IMG/VR virus record: IMGVR_UViG_3300047469_000099
Coordinates: 1 to 42,035 of that record
Reading direction: 5' to 3' (one strand)
From: a virus
Length of the DNA: 42,035 nucleotides
Every line of letters begins with the position of its first letter. The first letter of the stretch is position 1. Of this stretch, positions 30,143 to 38,048 are shown in pieces. The notes beneath the pieces are model-generated. The model saw only the letters and a list, made by a program, of their open reading frames with translations. It did not search any database and was not told the DNA's origin. Position numbers and translations under genes: made by a program.

Positions 30143-31722
30143 TACTTGATCAGCCCCCGTCGACGTGCCTCTGCGAGTGCAGCGCTGTACGGCACAGCAC
30201 CGGCATTACTCGGCCGTTGCTGCGGCGCACGGCCGGTCAGCGCATCGGCGAATGTCGTGCCGGCCGGGAACTGAACGCCATTGATGGTCGCGTCTCGCTT
30301 GAGCGGGCCCAGATCGCCGCGGTTCGCCGTCACGTAGTCGGACTTGGCGTTCTGATACAGCGCACTGACCTGCTGCACGCGGCCCACCGCCGAGAGATAC
30401 GCTTGCCACGTATCCTTCGATGCGGTGTCACTCGGTACACCGCTACGCACTAGCTGAATGTCCTTGTCGGATGCTGAACCGGGCGGTAGTTCACCAAGGA
30501 TCGAGCTGTTTGCAAACTGCGCAAGTTGGCCGCGCAATTGCTGGCCAGCGTCCTTGTTGCCGGTCAGCTTCGTCAGCGTGTCGTTCACCGACGCGCCGAA
30601 GCCGCTCGAGAAGTCCGGTGCGCTTGCGAGCTGATTCGCGAGATATGCAGTGTTCTGGTACGTTTGCCGAGCGCTCGCGGCGGCCGTCTGCGCGTCATTC
30701 ACCGTCTTTTGTTGCGGGTCGCCGAGCGGCCCGACGTTCGGGTTCGACTTGAGCAACGGTTGCCCGACGATGTTGCCAGTGCGATCGAGCTGCACCGTGT
30801 ACGTGTTGCCGTCCGGCCCTTGCACGTCCGCCGTGCGCGCAACGCCGGGCTGAGCCTGCACGATCGGGCGGCCGGTGCGCGGGTCAACCAGAGACTGATC
30901 TTGCCCGACGCTGACCGGCTTTCCTTCCTCCCACATTTGCTTGCGGGCCGCCAGCGCGTTATCGAATCCCTGCTGCTGCGCGGTCTGCTGCAGTTTCTGT
31001 GCCGCGAGCGCGTTCTGCATCTGCTGCTCGCGATTGGCGTTGTACGAATTGAGGCCCGAGATTCCACCAAGGCCGACAAGCTGCCCGAGATTCCGCGTGC
31101 CGTCGTTGCCCGCCAGCATCGTGAGGCCGGACGCGATGATCGCTTGGCTCGCGTTGGGGCTGAGGTTCGTCAGCTTGTCGCCGATGCCAGAAATCGAAGC
31201 GCCGAGCGCGCCAAGTAGCGTCTTCGACTTCTCCGGCGACGCTGCCGCGTCGGCTGCGGCCGGCGCAAGCGCGCTCAGAATGCCGCCGCCGTTCGGATTC
31301 GGTTGCCACGCGTCTGACGCGTTGCCCTGATCGTCGACCATCACGTCCGGCGCACCTTGGGCCTGCGCAATCTGAATCGGAAGTTGGTTGCTAGCCGCCT
31401 GTGCCGCCATAGGCGCATTGGCAGGCTTCGCGACCATTGACAACGCCGCCGGCGTGACCGCCGCAGGCTGCTGAGCAGTTTGCAGCGTGCCGCCACCGCC
31501 GAAACCCATCGGCGCGCCCGCGCTCGCCGACTGTTGAGCCGGCGCGGACCCGAGGCTCGCATATGGGTTGCTCGCCGATCGGCCAAGGAGGTCAATCAAC
31601 GTGCTAACTGGCACCGCCGGAACAGAGGTTGAGTCGTTTGCCGGCAGAATAGGCTGCGTCGTTGCGTAGGGATTGCTCGCACCGTTGCCGTACTGAGCGA
31701 TAAGCTGATCGATGAGGGCCAT
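30142..31722 (-). CDS. Internal virion/DNA-ejection protein, 526 aa
   Basis: 526 residues. Ala/Gln/Asn/Pro-rich N-terminal half, a glycine-rich region (about 170-230: LLGALGASISGIGDKL, GLGGISGLNSYN), then a Gln-rich helix and a long helical C-terminal half. This composition is typical of podovirus ejection proteins such as P22 gp20. It lies between the small glycine-rich virion protein and the transglycosylase protein, in line with that role, but no named domain is seen. Confidence 0.62.
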   Translation of the reverse strand: MALIDQLIAQYGNGASNPYATTQPILPANDSTSVPAVPVSTLIDLLGRSASNPYASLGSAPAQQSASAGAPMGFGGGGTLQTAQQPAAVTPAALSMVAKPANAPMAAQAASNQLPIQIAQAQGAPDVMVDDQGNASDAWQPNPNGGGILSALAPAAADAAASPEKSKTLLGALGASISGIGDKLTNLSPNASQAIIASGLTMLAGNDGTRNLGQLVGLGGISGLNSYNANREQQMQNALAAQKLQQTAQQQGFDNALAARKQMWEEGKPVSVGQDQSLVDPRTGRPIVQAQPGVARTADVQGPDGNTYTVQLDRTGNIVGQPLLKSNPNVGPLGDPQQKTVNDAQTAAASARQTYQNTAYLANQLASAPDFSSGFGASVNDTLTKLTGNKDAGQQLRGQLAQFANSSILGELPPGSASDKDIQLVRSGVPSDTASKDTWQAYLSAVGRVQQVSALYQNAKSDYVTANRGDLGPLKRDATINGVQFPAGTTFADALTGRAPQQRPSNAGAVPYSAALAEARRRGLIK

Positions 31723-31731
31723 GTCCGATCC

Positions 31732-32049
31732 TTAGAACAGAGTGCTCAACGCACCTATGATGCCGCCGCCCACCGCCCCGATGGCTGTGCCGATACCCGG
31801 CACAATCGAGCCGATGGCCGCACCCGTCCCCGCGCCCTTGAGCGCGGCGCCACCGATATTGCCGGCGCTATTGCCGCTATGGTTCTGATTAACGGTGCCC
31901 TGCAGCAGGCCGCCGGTCACGTTGCCCAACATGCCCCACGGCCCAGACGATCCGCCGACCGATGCACCGATGCCGCCGGCACTATTGAGTTGGCTGCCGA
32001 CTTGCGTTCCGGTCGTCGGCGCACCATTTGCGTTATGGCTTGCGCTCAC
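31732..32049 (-). CDS. Small glycine-zipper virion protein, 105 aa
   Basis: 105 residues from a GTG. Gly/Ala/Ser-rich; the last 45 residues (AALKGAGTGAAIGSIVPGIGTAIGAVGGGIIGALSTLF) form a glycine-zipper membrane segment of the type found in ejected podovirus proteins (like P22 gp7) and in pore-forming bacteriocins. It probably inserts into the host membrane during genome delivery. The GTG overlaps the upstream stop as GTGA and has GGGGAG before it. Confidence 0.6.
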   Translation of the reverse strand: MSASHNANGAPTTGTQVGSQLNSAGGIGASVGGSSGPWGMLGNVTGGLLQGTVNQNHSGNSAGNIGGAALKGAGTGAAIGSIVPGIGTAIGAVGGGIIGALSTLF

Positions 32050-32498
32050 GAGGTGCTCCCCGGTTTAAGCTTCTGCAGCAGTTGCAGAAGTGAATTCCCT
32101 CCGGCGCTTCCGCCCACAGGCACGTAATCCATGATTGGGACCTGAAAGTTCTGCGCTTGCAGCCGCACACCACCGCCAGCGCCTCGCGCGCCGCCGCCCG
32201 TCGATGAAGTCGGGGTTCCGAGTGCTTTGCTGGTCGATCCTAGGGCGCTTTGCATGCCTTGCAGGCTCGGCAGTCCACCCGAACCGCTCGTGAATCCATA
32301 GCTGTTCGAACCGGCATCCTGAGTCGGAAGAGACATGCCCGAACCGACACCGGAGAGTCCGGCAAACGAGTCTCCCGCGCCGCTGCTGAAATCGCTGGGC
32401 ATGGTGAACCCGAAGCTGTTCGAACCCACTCCCGAGCTGCCGCTGGAAAACGCGCTGCCAAGATCGGCCATGCTGCTTGCGTCGCCACTTGAACTCAT
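32046..32498 (-). CDS. Ser/Gly-rich virion protein, 150 aa
   Basis: 150 residues beginning MSSSGDASSMADLGSAFSS. Low-complexity Ser/Gly/Thr sequence with two similar segments, SNSFGFTMPSD and SNSYGFTSGSG, then a more ordered end QAQNFQVPIMDYVPVGG and LLQLLQKLKPG. AAGGGG lies before ATG 32496-32498, which overlaps the previous stop as TGATG. Probably a structural or tail-tip component; no family recognised. Confidence 0.6.
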   Translation of the reverse strand: MSSSGDASSMADLGSAFSSGSSGVGSNSFGFTMPSDFSSGAGDSFAGLSGVGSGMSLPTQDAGSNSYGFTSGSGGLPSLQGMQSALGSTSKALGTPTSSTGGGARGAGGGVRLQAQNFQVPIMDYVPVGGSAGGNSLLQLLQKLKPGSTS

Positions 32499-33502
32499 CA
32501 CGACCCCTTGAGCAGGCTGGCGACACCCAGCCCGGTTTGACCGATCCCAAGCAGCGTGGCGAGCGAATTGCCGCTGCCAGCGGTGGACGTCTGAGTGGTG
32601 ATACCGGCGCCACTGCCGAGCGCGCCCGAAAGAGCGCTCGAAAGAGTCGAAAGGTTCGAGTAGGGCTGGTTCACCTGGTTGTACCACTGCTGATACAGCG
32701 CATTGAGCTGATCCTGGTTGTTGCTCTGCGCAGCCGTGCCGCCGGTCAGCTGGTTGCCATAGAGGCTCGACGCCGCGGTATTGGCCGCAGTGGATCCATT
32801 CAGCGCATTGGCAATATTGCTCTGCTGGTTGTTGTAGTTCGAGCTTGCCTGCGTGTTGTAGGCCTGATTCGCACTCGTACCGACAGACTGGTTCGCCAGA
32901 TTCACGGCGTTTTGCTGCGCGGCGTTCTGCGACGCGACGCCTGCGGCCGTGTTGTAGGCCGAGTTGTACATGCCAGCGGTGTTATTCGAGAGCGTGTTAG
33001 CGAGGCTGTTTTCATTCGCCGTCGTCGCCTGCTGCTGTGCGCTGCCACCGAATGCGCCGGCATTACGGAACTGCGCAAGCGTATTCGCGGCTGTGCCGTT
33101 CTGATACGCGTCCGTGATCTGTTGGTTTGAAGCCGCGACCGTTTGCGCGAGATATGGATTGTTCGACGGATCGGCGTAAGAGTCAGCCGCCGTCGACGCG
33201 TTCACATTCCCGGTGTACGGGTTCGTGATGGAATATCCGTTCGCATTCCCAAGCAGAGAGTTGTAATAGCTCTGCGCCGCGCTGGAGGTGTTCGCCTGAT
33301 TGCCAGCCGCGCTCGTCAACCCGGAAATTGCACCGGTCTGCGTGCCGTTCATATCTGCAACGGTCTGGCCGGTGTACTGCGGCGTGGTCGTGTTCGACAA
33401 ATCAGCGCCACGCTGGAGCAATTGCTGGGCAAACGGCTGCGCCCATGACGGCAACTCTTGTGTCGTCGTCGTGCTGCCGCCACCACCACCGCCCGAGCTC
33501 AC
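32498..33502 (-). CDS. Asn/Ala/Gln-rich virion protein, 334 aa
   Basis: 334 residues from a GTG, beginning with a seven-residue Ser/Gly run and TTTTQELPSWAQPFAQQLL. That opening and the long Asn/Ala/Gln/Ser-rich helical body are seen in podovirus tail or ejection proteins encoded next to the internal virion genes. A short hydrophobic end (LATLLGIGQTGLGVASLLKGS) may touch membrane. The exact role is not known. GTGA joins it to the HNH gene upstream. Confidence 0.6.
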   Translation of the reverse strand: MSSGGGGGGSTTTTQELPSWAQPFAQQLLQRGADLSNTTTPQYTGQTVADMNGTQTGAISGLTSAAGNQANTSSAAQSYYNSLLGNANGYSITNPYTGNVNASTAADSYADPSNNPYLAQTVAASNQQITDAYQNGTAANTLAQFRNAGAFGGSAQQQATTANENSLANTLSNNTAGMYNSAYNTAAGVASQNAAQQNAVNLANQSVGTSANQAYNTQASSNYNNQQSNIANALNGSTAANTAASSLYGNQLTGGTAAQSNNQDQLNALYQQWYNQVNQPYSNLSTLSSALSGALGSGAGITTQTSTAGSGNSLATLLGIGQTGLGVASLLKGS

Positions 33503-34014
33503 GCAGCCTCCGCGAAGTTGTGGTTTGCAAACTCGCCATGATGTTCACGGCGCAGCCGAATTGCCGCAGCGGCAGCATCAAGTAACGACGCATGACGCTC
33601 GCGGAACATCCGACCAGCGACACGGACGCGCACATCCCACTTTTTCGCAAGCTCGTGCCACGTCACTCCTTTGACGCCGGACGCAGCCACCGTCTTATGG
33701 CCCACGTTCCACGAACTTTCGGCGGGATTTGCTGCGCGGAGGTTCTTCCATCGATTGTTAGAGGGGTGTGTGTCGCGATGATCGACGATGTGATCGGGCC
33801 AGGCGCCAGTCATGAATGCCCAAGCTAGGCGATGGCCATATGCGCGCATTCCATCGCACCGGATGTCAACGTAGCCGTGCGCATTGAGCCCCCCGACCAT
33901 GTCGCCAGCAATGCGCCGGGCGTTCGCTTTTGCGGCAGCCTTCGACCACGTGAACGCACCCGTCTCCGGGTCATAATCGATCAGCTCTCTAAATCGCGCC
34001 AGCTTCGCATCCAT
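33499..34014 (-). CDS. HNH endonuclease with AP2-like domain
   Basis: 171 residues. The HNH core reads YGHRLAWAFMTGAWPDHIVDHRDTHPSNNRWKNLR (60-93), with His61, His79, the Asp-His pair and Asn87. NPAESSWNVG and GVTWHELAKKWDVRVRVAGR (about 116-135) follow, an AP2-type DNA-binding segment. Such proteins are homing-type endonucleases common in phage structural regions. It is not inside another gene but heads the virion operon, translationally joined to the next gene by GTGA. GGAG lies upstream of its ATG. Confidence 0.88.
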   Translation of the reverse strand: MDAKLARFRELIDYDPETGAFTWSKAAAKANARRIAGDMVGGLNAHGYVDIRCDGMRAYGHRLAWAFMTGAWPDHIVDHRDTHPSNNRWKNLRAANPAESSWNVGHKTVAASGVKGVTWHELAKKWDVRVRVAGRMFRERHASLLDAAAAAIRLRREHHGEFANHNFAEAA

Positions 34015-34030
34015 TTCCTGCGCTCCAAAA

Positions 34031-34064
34031 ACAAAAACGGCCCACCCCCGGAGGGATGGGCCGT
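34031..34064 (-). terminator. Strong intrinsic terminator before the HNH gene
   Basis: On the minus strand ACGGCCCA/TGGGCCGT (34064-34057 with 34044-34037) around a 12-base loop is followed by TTTTGTTTTT. It lies 17 bases before the HNH start and about 23 bases after the predicted start of transcription at 34087, so that transcript would end after roughly 60 bases unless terminator read-through occurs. Confidence 0.82.
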
Positions 34065-34085
34065 CTGTGACGATAGGCTACTTGC

Positions 34086-34121
34086 TGGCTAGAATTCTAG
34101 CCACAAGTTTAGGAATGTCAA
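34086..34121 (-). promoter_or_regulatory. Promoter under an 18-bp palindrome
   Basis: On the minus strand TTGACA (34121-34116), 16 bases, TAGAAT (34099-34094): a perfect -35 and a five-of-six -10. The -10 lies inside the perfect palindrome TGGCTAGAATTCTAGCCA (34086-34103), which extends further with CTTG/CAAG and one bulge. A protein bound there would block RNA polymerase. The start of transcription would be near 34087. Confidence 0.72.
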
Positions 34122-34134
34122 CGAATCGTGGTTG

Positions 34135-34413
34135 CTAATCGCGAATGACAATGCTGGCTAGCCATATCGCGACCGGTGCCGCAAAAATAATGGAAACTAC
34201 CCAGTTACCGCCGATGAGAAAGATGACCGCCGCGGCAAAAAGCAGGACCATGATCGAGCGCAGACCGCGACCCACGGAAACTGCGCCGCGCACGCCGGCA
34301 TCGGCAACAACTGCAGCACCGGCAGCCACGTCACTGGGCTTTCTGAGGTAGTAAATGAAGAGTGCCGCCAGAATGACAAGCATCACAACAAAAGCAGGGG
34401 GAAACGTAATCAT
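34135..34413 (-). CDS. Small membrane protein, 92 aa
   Basis: 92 residues beginning MITFPPAFVVMLVILAALF. One N-terminal membrane segment (about 5-24), a short soluble Ala/Gly/Val-rich loop, and a long hydrophobic end (SIMVLLFAAAVIFLIGGNW, then SIIFAAPVAIWLASIVI) that fits two more. GAGAAG lies before the ATG. No family recognised; it is too far from the lysis genes to call it a holin. It is the last gene before the palindrome-controlled promoter. Confidence 0.65.
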   Translation of the reverse strand: MITFPPAFVVMLVILAALFIYYLRKPSDVAAGAAVVADAGVRGAVSVGRGLRSIMVLLFAAAVIFLIGGNWVVSIIFAAPVAIWLASIVIRD

Positions 34414-34457
34414 GGTCTTCTCGTGAGTAGTTATTCGTATCCGAATAATAGACCAAC

Positions 34458-34889
34458 TCACGCTGCGTTCAAGGGGTCAACGTCACATTCAAACGTGACA
34501 TGCCGCAGTCTGAAGCCGTGCCGCGGCGCGACCTTCTCCCAGCCGCGCCGCGAAGAACCGAACGTCAGTTTGAGCGCCGGGTGAGGCGTCGCGTTGCGCG
34601 CGATCATCATAAGATCGTCTCGAAAGACCGACATCGGATCGAAACCGGGCCGGGCGTAGAGTAGCCAGATATGCAGGTCGCGGCCAAGCAGCCGCAGGAC
34701 CATCCAGCCGATCCGCTCGTCGTCGACGTGCAGCAGGAAAAGCGTGGCATCGCCTGCTCGACACATCGCGTAGGCATCTTCCGGGATAAATCCGTCTGGC
34801 GCTTCCACGATCGCAACTTCGTCTCTGATCAGCGGCCATACCCGTTGCAGGTCAGCAGGGGCGATTGCCTCTAGTTTCCGGTCAGGCAT
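34458..34889 (-). CDS. GNAT-like phage protein, 143 aa
   Basis: 143 residues beginning MPDRKLEAIAPADLQRVW. The sequence runs FIPEDAYAMCRAGDATLFLLH, GWMVLRLLGRDLHIWLLYARPGFD, LKLTFGSSRRGWEKVAPRHGF: the strand order of an N-acetyltransferase (GNAT) fold, ending in the usual GWEKVAxRxGF pattern. The acetyl-CoA loop (Q/RxxGxG/A) is not clear, so it may be a structural relative. GGAG stands seven bases before the chosen ATG; two earlier ATGs (34895, 34904) are possible. Similar proteins occur near tail genes of podoviruses. Confidence 0.6.
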   Translation of the reverse strand: MPDRKLEAIAPADLQRVWPLIRDEVAIVEAPDGFIPEDAYAMCRAGDATLFLLHVDDERIGWMVLRLLGRDLHIWLLYARPGFDPMSVFRDDLMMIARNATPHPALKLTFGSSRRGWEKVAPRHGFRLRHVTFECDVDPLNAA

Positions 34890-35188
34890 CGGCATGCTCT
34901 CCATGTCCCCGGCGCGCCGGCGCTAACGCAGATCCACCCTAGCACGACGTATTTTGCGCCCGTCGTCCCCAGTTCGGTAGGGGAACTGTTCCTGATGAAA
35001 TCACCTTGGGCGTATGCCACCACGCCGCCAGCGGCCGGCGGCGCCGTCGTCGCGTTAGTCGCGCCCGCAATCTGTCCTTCTGACGCGGCGTTGAGCTGTC
35101 GAATGATCGGGTCCATTGCGCGCTGCAAAGCGGCACCGAGTGCCGGGAGAGACGCGGGCGCGCCGATGTTCCAATTTGTGATGCGCAT
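34871..35188 (-). CDS. Small tail-associated protein, 105 aa
   Basis: 105 residues beginning MRITNWNIGAPASLPALGA. A short helix is followed by an Ala/Thr/Gly linker and a C-terminal module AQGDFIRNSSPTELGTTGAKYVVLGWICVSAGAPGTW, a form seen at the ends of phage tail and fibre proteins. Its TAATG junction with the nozzle gene and its place suggest a fibre-docking or tail protein. Function inferred only. Confidence 0.62.
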   Translation of the reverse strand: MRITNWNIGAPASLPALGAALQRAMDPIIRQLNAASEGQIAGATNATTAPPAAGGVVAYAQGDFIRNSSPTELGTTGAKYVVLGWICVSAGAPGTWRACRCLTGN

Positions 35189-36651
35189 TAGATACTCCCC
35201 GCCGGCATGATCCGCGGCACAGCGCCGAGAATTTCGTGATTGCCGGTGAAATTGAGCGTTACCTGGGCATAGCGACAGGAGAAATCGGCCGGCAATTCGC
35301 CGTCGTACATATCGCCGAGACTTTGGACCGTCGATGCCGCGCCGAGAGCAGCCACCGCGGATGCCGAACCCGAGCATGCCGTAGGCTGCGCGGCGAACCG
35401 AGGCAGAATGCCCTGCACGTACATGTAATCGCTGTCATCTCCGAACCATCCGCTCGTGAGCGAACTGTTTTCCGAAACACCGCTCAGCGCCTGGAGTGTA
35501 TGGGTCGTATCGATGATTGCGGGAAGCTCGCTCGCCTGGCTCCAGAACGAACTGTTGTAGGGAATTTGCGGGAGCGAGTCCCATGTCGAAACATTCGGCA
35601 GGCTGCCGAGCACATCCCATGTGATCTGTCCGGAAACGTACGCAACGGCCGCTTCGATCTTCGCATCGGCGCGGCCGAATTTGCCGGTTCGATAGTTCAA
35701 TACGAGGCACTTGTCGGGCACCGGCTGGCCTGAACTGCTTGAACAGAAGTACCAGAAAACGAGCGAGTTTTCCTTGTCGTGATAGCTCTCGACGCGATCG
35801 CGGTTTAGCTGCGACCAGTTGGCGTATAGCCATTCCTTCACCTCGTCGCCGATCGGCGTCACGGCCGACCCGTCATATTGATACACCTGTGCGTCGCTGC
35901 CCAGGAACACATGTCCGGTTCCGATCGCGACTACTGCCTCCTGACAGGGCGTGCCGACCACTGGCGAGATCTGGCTGAAGCCCCAGATAACCGGTGTCCC
36001 CTGATAGCTGCCATAGAACATTGAGTCCTTCTTGTACGCGACGATGTTCGTTCCGAGCACGCGGCCCGCCGTGATCTTGCCGGGCGTGTCGACGATGCGG
36101 CCTTTCGCACACTGCGTGGCCTGGCTCGGCGTCCACACGGTCTGGTCATAGATCCCACTGCAGAACCAACCGTCCGGACGATGTCCATCCGTCAAATCTG
36201 TCGTATCGAATGCGAACACAAAGCCCTGCGTCACCTCGACGATCAGCGCGGCCGGCGCGCCAGCGATGGAAGCGAAATTGCCTGCGCTGATCGACTGTTG
36301 CAGCGGATCCGCACCGTTCGACGCGATCGTGGCGTTGCCCAATTGGGCATAGCGCCAGCGATTTGCCCCGCCGGAATAAGCCATCCCGGACACGTCATTC
36401 TGTGCGGAGCCGACGATCTCGTACAGCTTCGTGGCCGTTCCAGCGATCGTGCGATACGAGCCCGACAGCAACTCTGTTGAAACTGCGCCAGTCACTTCGC
36501 TGGGGAAAGGCGCGGCTCCGATGCCAGACGCCGACGGCGCGGCCTTCATCCCACGCAGCGTAGGAACCATGTTCACACAATCGAGCACTGCGCCCGGCGT
36601 CGTCGGATCGACGCTCGGCGTGAAGCCGCGGAATGGAATGGTTACAGCCAT
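35188..36651 (-). CDS. Tail nozzle/stabilisation protein, P22 gp10-like
   Basis: 487 residues beginning MAVTIPFRGFTPSVDPTTP. Repeated beta-strand blocks with Trp/Tyr and Gly turns (GVFVFAFDTTD-like, GTPVIWGFSQISPVVGTPCQEAVVAIG-type strands, ending FWSQASELP and YMYVQGILPRF) fit a beta-propeller tail nozzle as in P22 gp10 and SU10-like phages. It follows the adaptor gene (TAATG junction), the usual order. It would close the tail channel and carry the fibres. Identity of the family is by resemblance; no catalytic motif is seen. Confidence 0.65.
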   Translation of the reverse strand: MAVTIPFRGFTPSVDPTTPGAVLDCVNMVPTLRGMKAAPSASGIGAAPFPSEVTGAVSTELLSGSYRTIAGTATKLYEIVGSAQNDVSGMAYSGGANRWRYAQLGNATIASNGADPLQQSISAGNFASIAGAPAALIVEVTQGFVFAFDTTDLTDGHRPDGWFCSGIYDQTVWTPSQATQCAKGRIVDTPGKITAGRVLGTNIVAYKKDSMFYGSYQGTPVIWGFSQISPVVGTPCQEAVVAIGTGHVFLGSDAQVYQYDGSAVTPIGDEVKEWLYANWSQLNRDRVESYHDKENSLVFWYFCSSSSGQPVPDKCLVLNYRTGKFGRADAKIEAAVAYVSGQITWDVLGSLPNVSTWDSLPQIPYNSSFWSQASELPAIIDTTHTLQALSGVSENSSLTSGWFGDDSDYMYVQGILPRFAAQPTACSGSASAVAALGAASTVQSLGDMYDGELPADFSCRYAQVTLNFTGNHEILGAVPRIMPAGSI

Positions 36652-37229
36652 TAGCCGGCCCTCATCACAAGGGGTTGGTCTTCTGCCGTCTTGGACTCGC
36701 TATCGTCATCCACGAAATCGTCGATTGCCTGGTCGCGGCGTGCCATCCATTTTTGCTGGCTCGCCGTGTCGCGAATATAGTCGGCGGCTTCGGCAAGTGC
36801 GCCAAAGAAATAAATGTCGGGCGCATCCTCGAGCAGCCAATTGCTTTGGTTCGTGTCGGAGAGCGCCTCGATCGCCGTGTAGTACTCGACGAACAAACGC
36901 TGGCCAAGTTGCGGCACCGTCAGCCGTAGGTTGTCGCCGAGGATCTGGTAGCCAAATTCGATCTTGCACGGGTCGGACGACGGCGGAAAGAAACCGAGCG
37001 GCCGATCGTCATATTTCGCGACGATCAATCGCCCCCAATCCGCCGGCAACGCGACGAGATCCTTCGACGGGGTGATTGCGAAGCTCTCCCGCCGCGAGCG
37101 AGTCTTGATCTTGCGGTCGAAGTTCCGCTCCGCGAGCATGATGAAGTCGGGGAAAAGCGCTGTCAGATCGCCGCGCTTGAGCCATTTCCCCATCGACGTC
37201 TGCAAATCCGAATACGACTGAATGGTCAT
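36651..37229 (-). CDS. Head-tail adaptor protein, SU10-type (right, complete copy)
   Basis: 192 residues beginning MTIQSYSDLQTSMGKWLKR. The form FPDFIMLAERNFDRKIKTRSRRE, then GYQILGDNLRLTVP and LFVEYYTAIEAL is that of podovirus adaptor proteins joining portal and nozzle. The ATG at 37227-37229 has GGGAG upstream; a longer frame has no site. The left copy (1-321) is a variant of the same gene with different residues in its first 107 (for example MTIQS/MAIQS, TSMGK/ASMAK). Confidence 0.75.
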   Translation of the reverse strand: MTIQSYSDLQTSMGKWLKRGDLTALFPDFIMLAERNFDRKIKTRSRRESFAITPSKDLVALPADWGRLIVAKYDDRPLGFFPPSSDPCKIEFGYQILGDNLRLTVPQLGQRLFVEYYTAIEALSDTNQSNWLLEDAPDIYFFGALAEAADYIRDTASQQKWMARRDQAIDDFVDDDSESKTAEDQPLVMRAG

Positions 37230-37320
37230 TTCTATTACGCTCCCAGCCTGTGATACACTTGTTCCTGCATTGGCGCTGCCGGACAGGAGTTGAAGGACGG
37301 TTCCCGGAGGTCGATGCAAC

Positions 37321-37344
37321 AAGCCCGCCCACAGCGGGCTTTTT
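37321..37344. terminator. Hairpin after the toxin-like gene (right copy only)
   Basis: AAGCCCGC (37321-37328) and GCGGGCTT (37334-37341) with loop CCACA. On the plus strand the stem runs into five T, but all nearby genes are on the minus strand, where TTGTTG follows instead. It may end transcription weakly after the gene at 37344-38048. The left copy has no such hairpin in its spacer. Confidence 0.45.
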
Positions 37345-38048
37345 CATTTCCCGTTTGGCTTTTTGAAATCGCCCTTTGGAATGACGGAGAAAAGTTGGGG
37401 ATTCTTCGAGCCTGACGTTTCAAACGTCACCGTATCGCGCACGTTGTTGCCATAACCGTCCGCCCGTGGCGTCTGGTTCACGAGATTTGGTCTGCCGAAT
37501 CGGTCAACCGTGACCTGTGATGTCGGCGATAGCCCGTTTTCGATCTGCGCAAGCATGTCGTCGATCGAATAGCCGTCCGCCGACCTGCTCGCATAGTGAT
37601 GCGTCCCGCGATACCAGAGATCAGCGCCAACGGCCGGTTGTCCGTTTGCTGCACGCGCTGAGTTCAACTGCGTTAGCTGCCGGTCCGTCAACGAACCAAT
37701 GTCAATTGGCTTGGGCTTGCCTCCAGCCGCAATCGCCTCGAGCAATGTGCGCGCTTCGCCGAGTGCGCCAGGCTTAACAGGCCCGGCAAGCAACGGAATA
37801 AGACCGCCGACCGCATCCGCAGCGGTGCCCGGCTGATCGGACAGCATGCCGGCGTCGCGCATCTTCTGCGCGATCCATGCCGAGCCGCCGACCGGGCTAC
37901 TGATCTGTGGGAACCCTTGGGGGAGAACCTGGCCGGCAGACGCGGTCAACGCATTGATCGCATCCGCAGACAGATCGACGGGCGCGCCCAGCGCATCGGC
38001 CGTGTATCCGCGTGAGGCTCCGCCCATGAGCGCGTCGAGTATTCCCAT
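37344..38048 (-). CDS. Virion-associated protein with toxin-like C-terminal domain (right copy)
   Basis: 234 residues. The first ~105 are close to the left copy (GYTADALGAPVDLSADAIN, PVGGSAWIAQKM). The C-terminal part reads LWYRGTHHYASRS, YSIDDMLAQIENGLSP, NLVNQTPRADGYGNNVRDTV and ends PQLFSVIPKGD; several of these blocks are quite different in the left copy. If this is a PBECR-type nuclease domain, the two copies could differ in activity or immunity. It overlaps the HslV-like gene as TGATG. Confidence 0.6.
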   Translation of the reverse strand: MGILDALMGGASRGYTADALGAPVDLSADAINALTASAGQVLPQGFPQISSPVGGSAWIAQKMRDAGMLSDQPGTAADAVGGLIPLLAGPVKPGALGEARTLLEAIAAGGKPKPIDIGSLTDRQLTQLNSARAANGQPAVGADLWYRGTHHYASRSADGYSIDDMLAQIENGLSPTSQVTVDRFGRPNLVNQTPRADGYGNNVRDTVTFETSGSKNPQLFSVIPKGDFKKPNGK

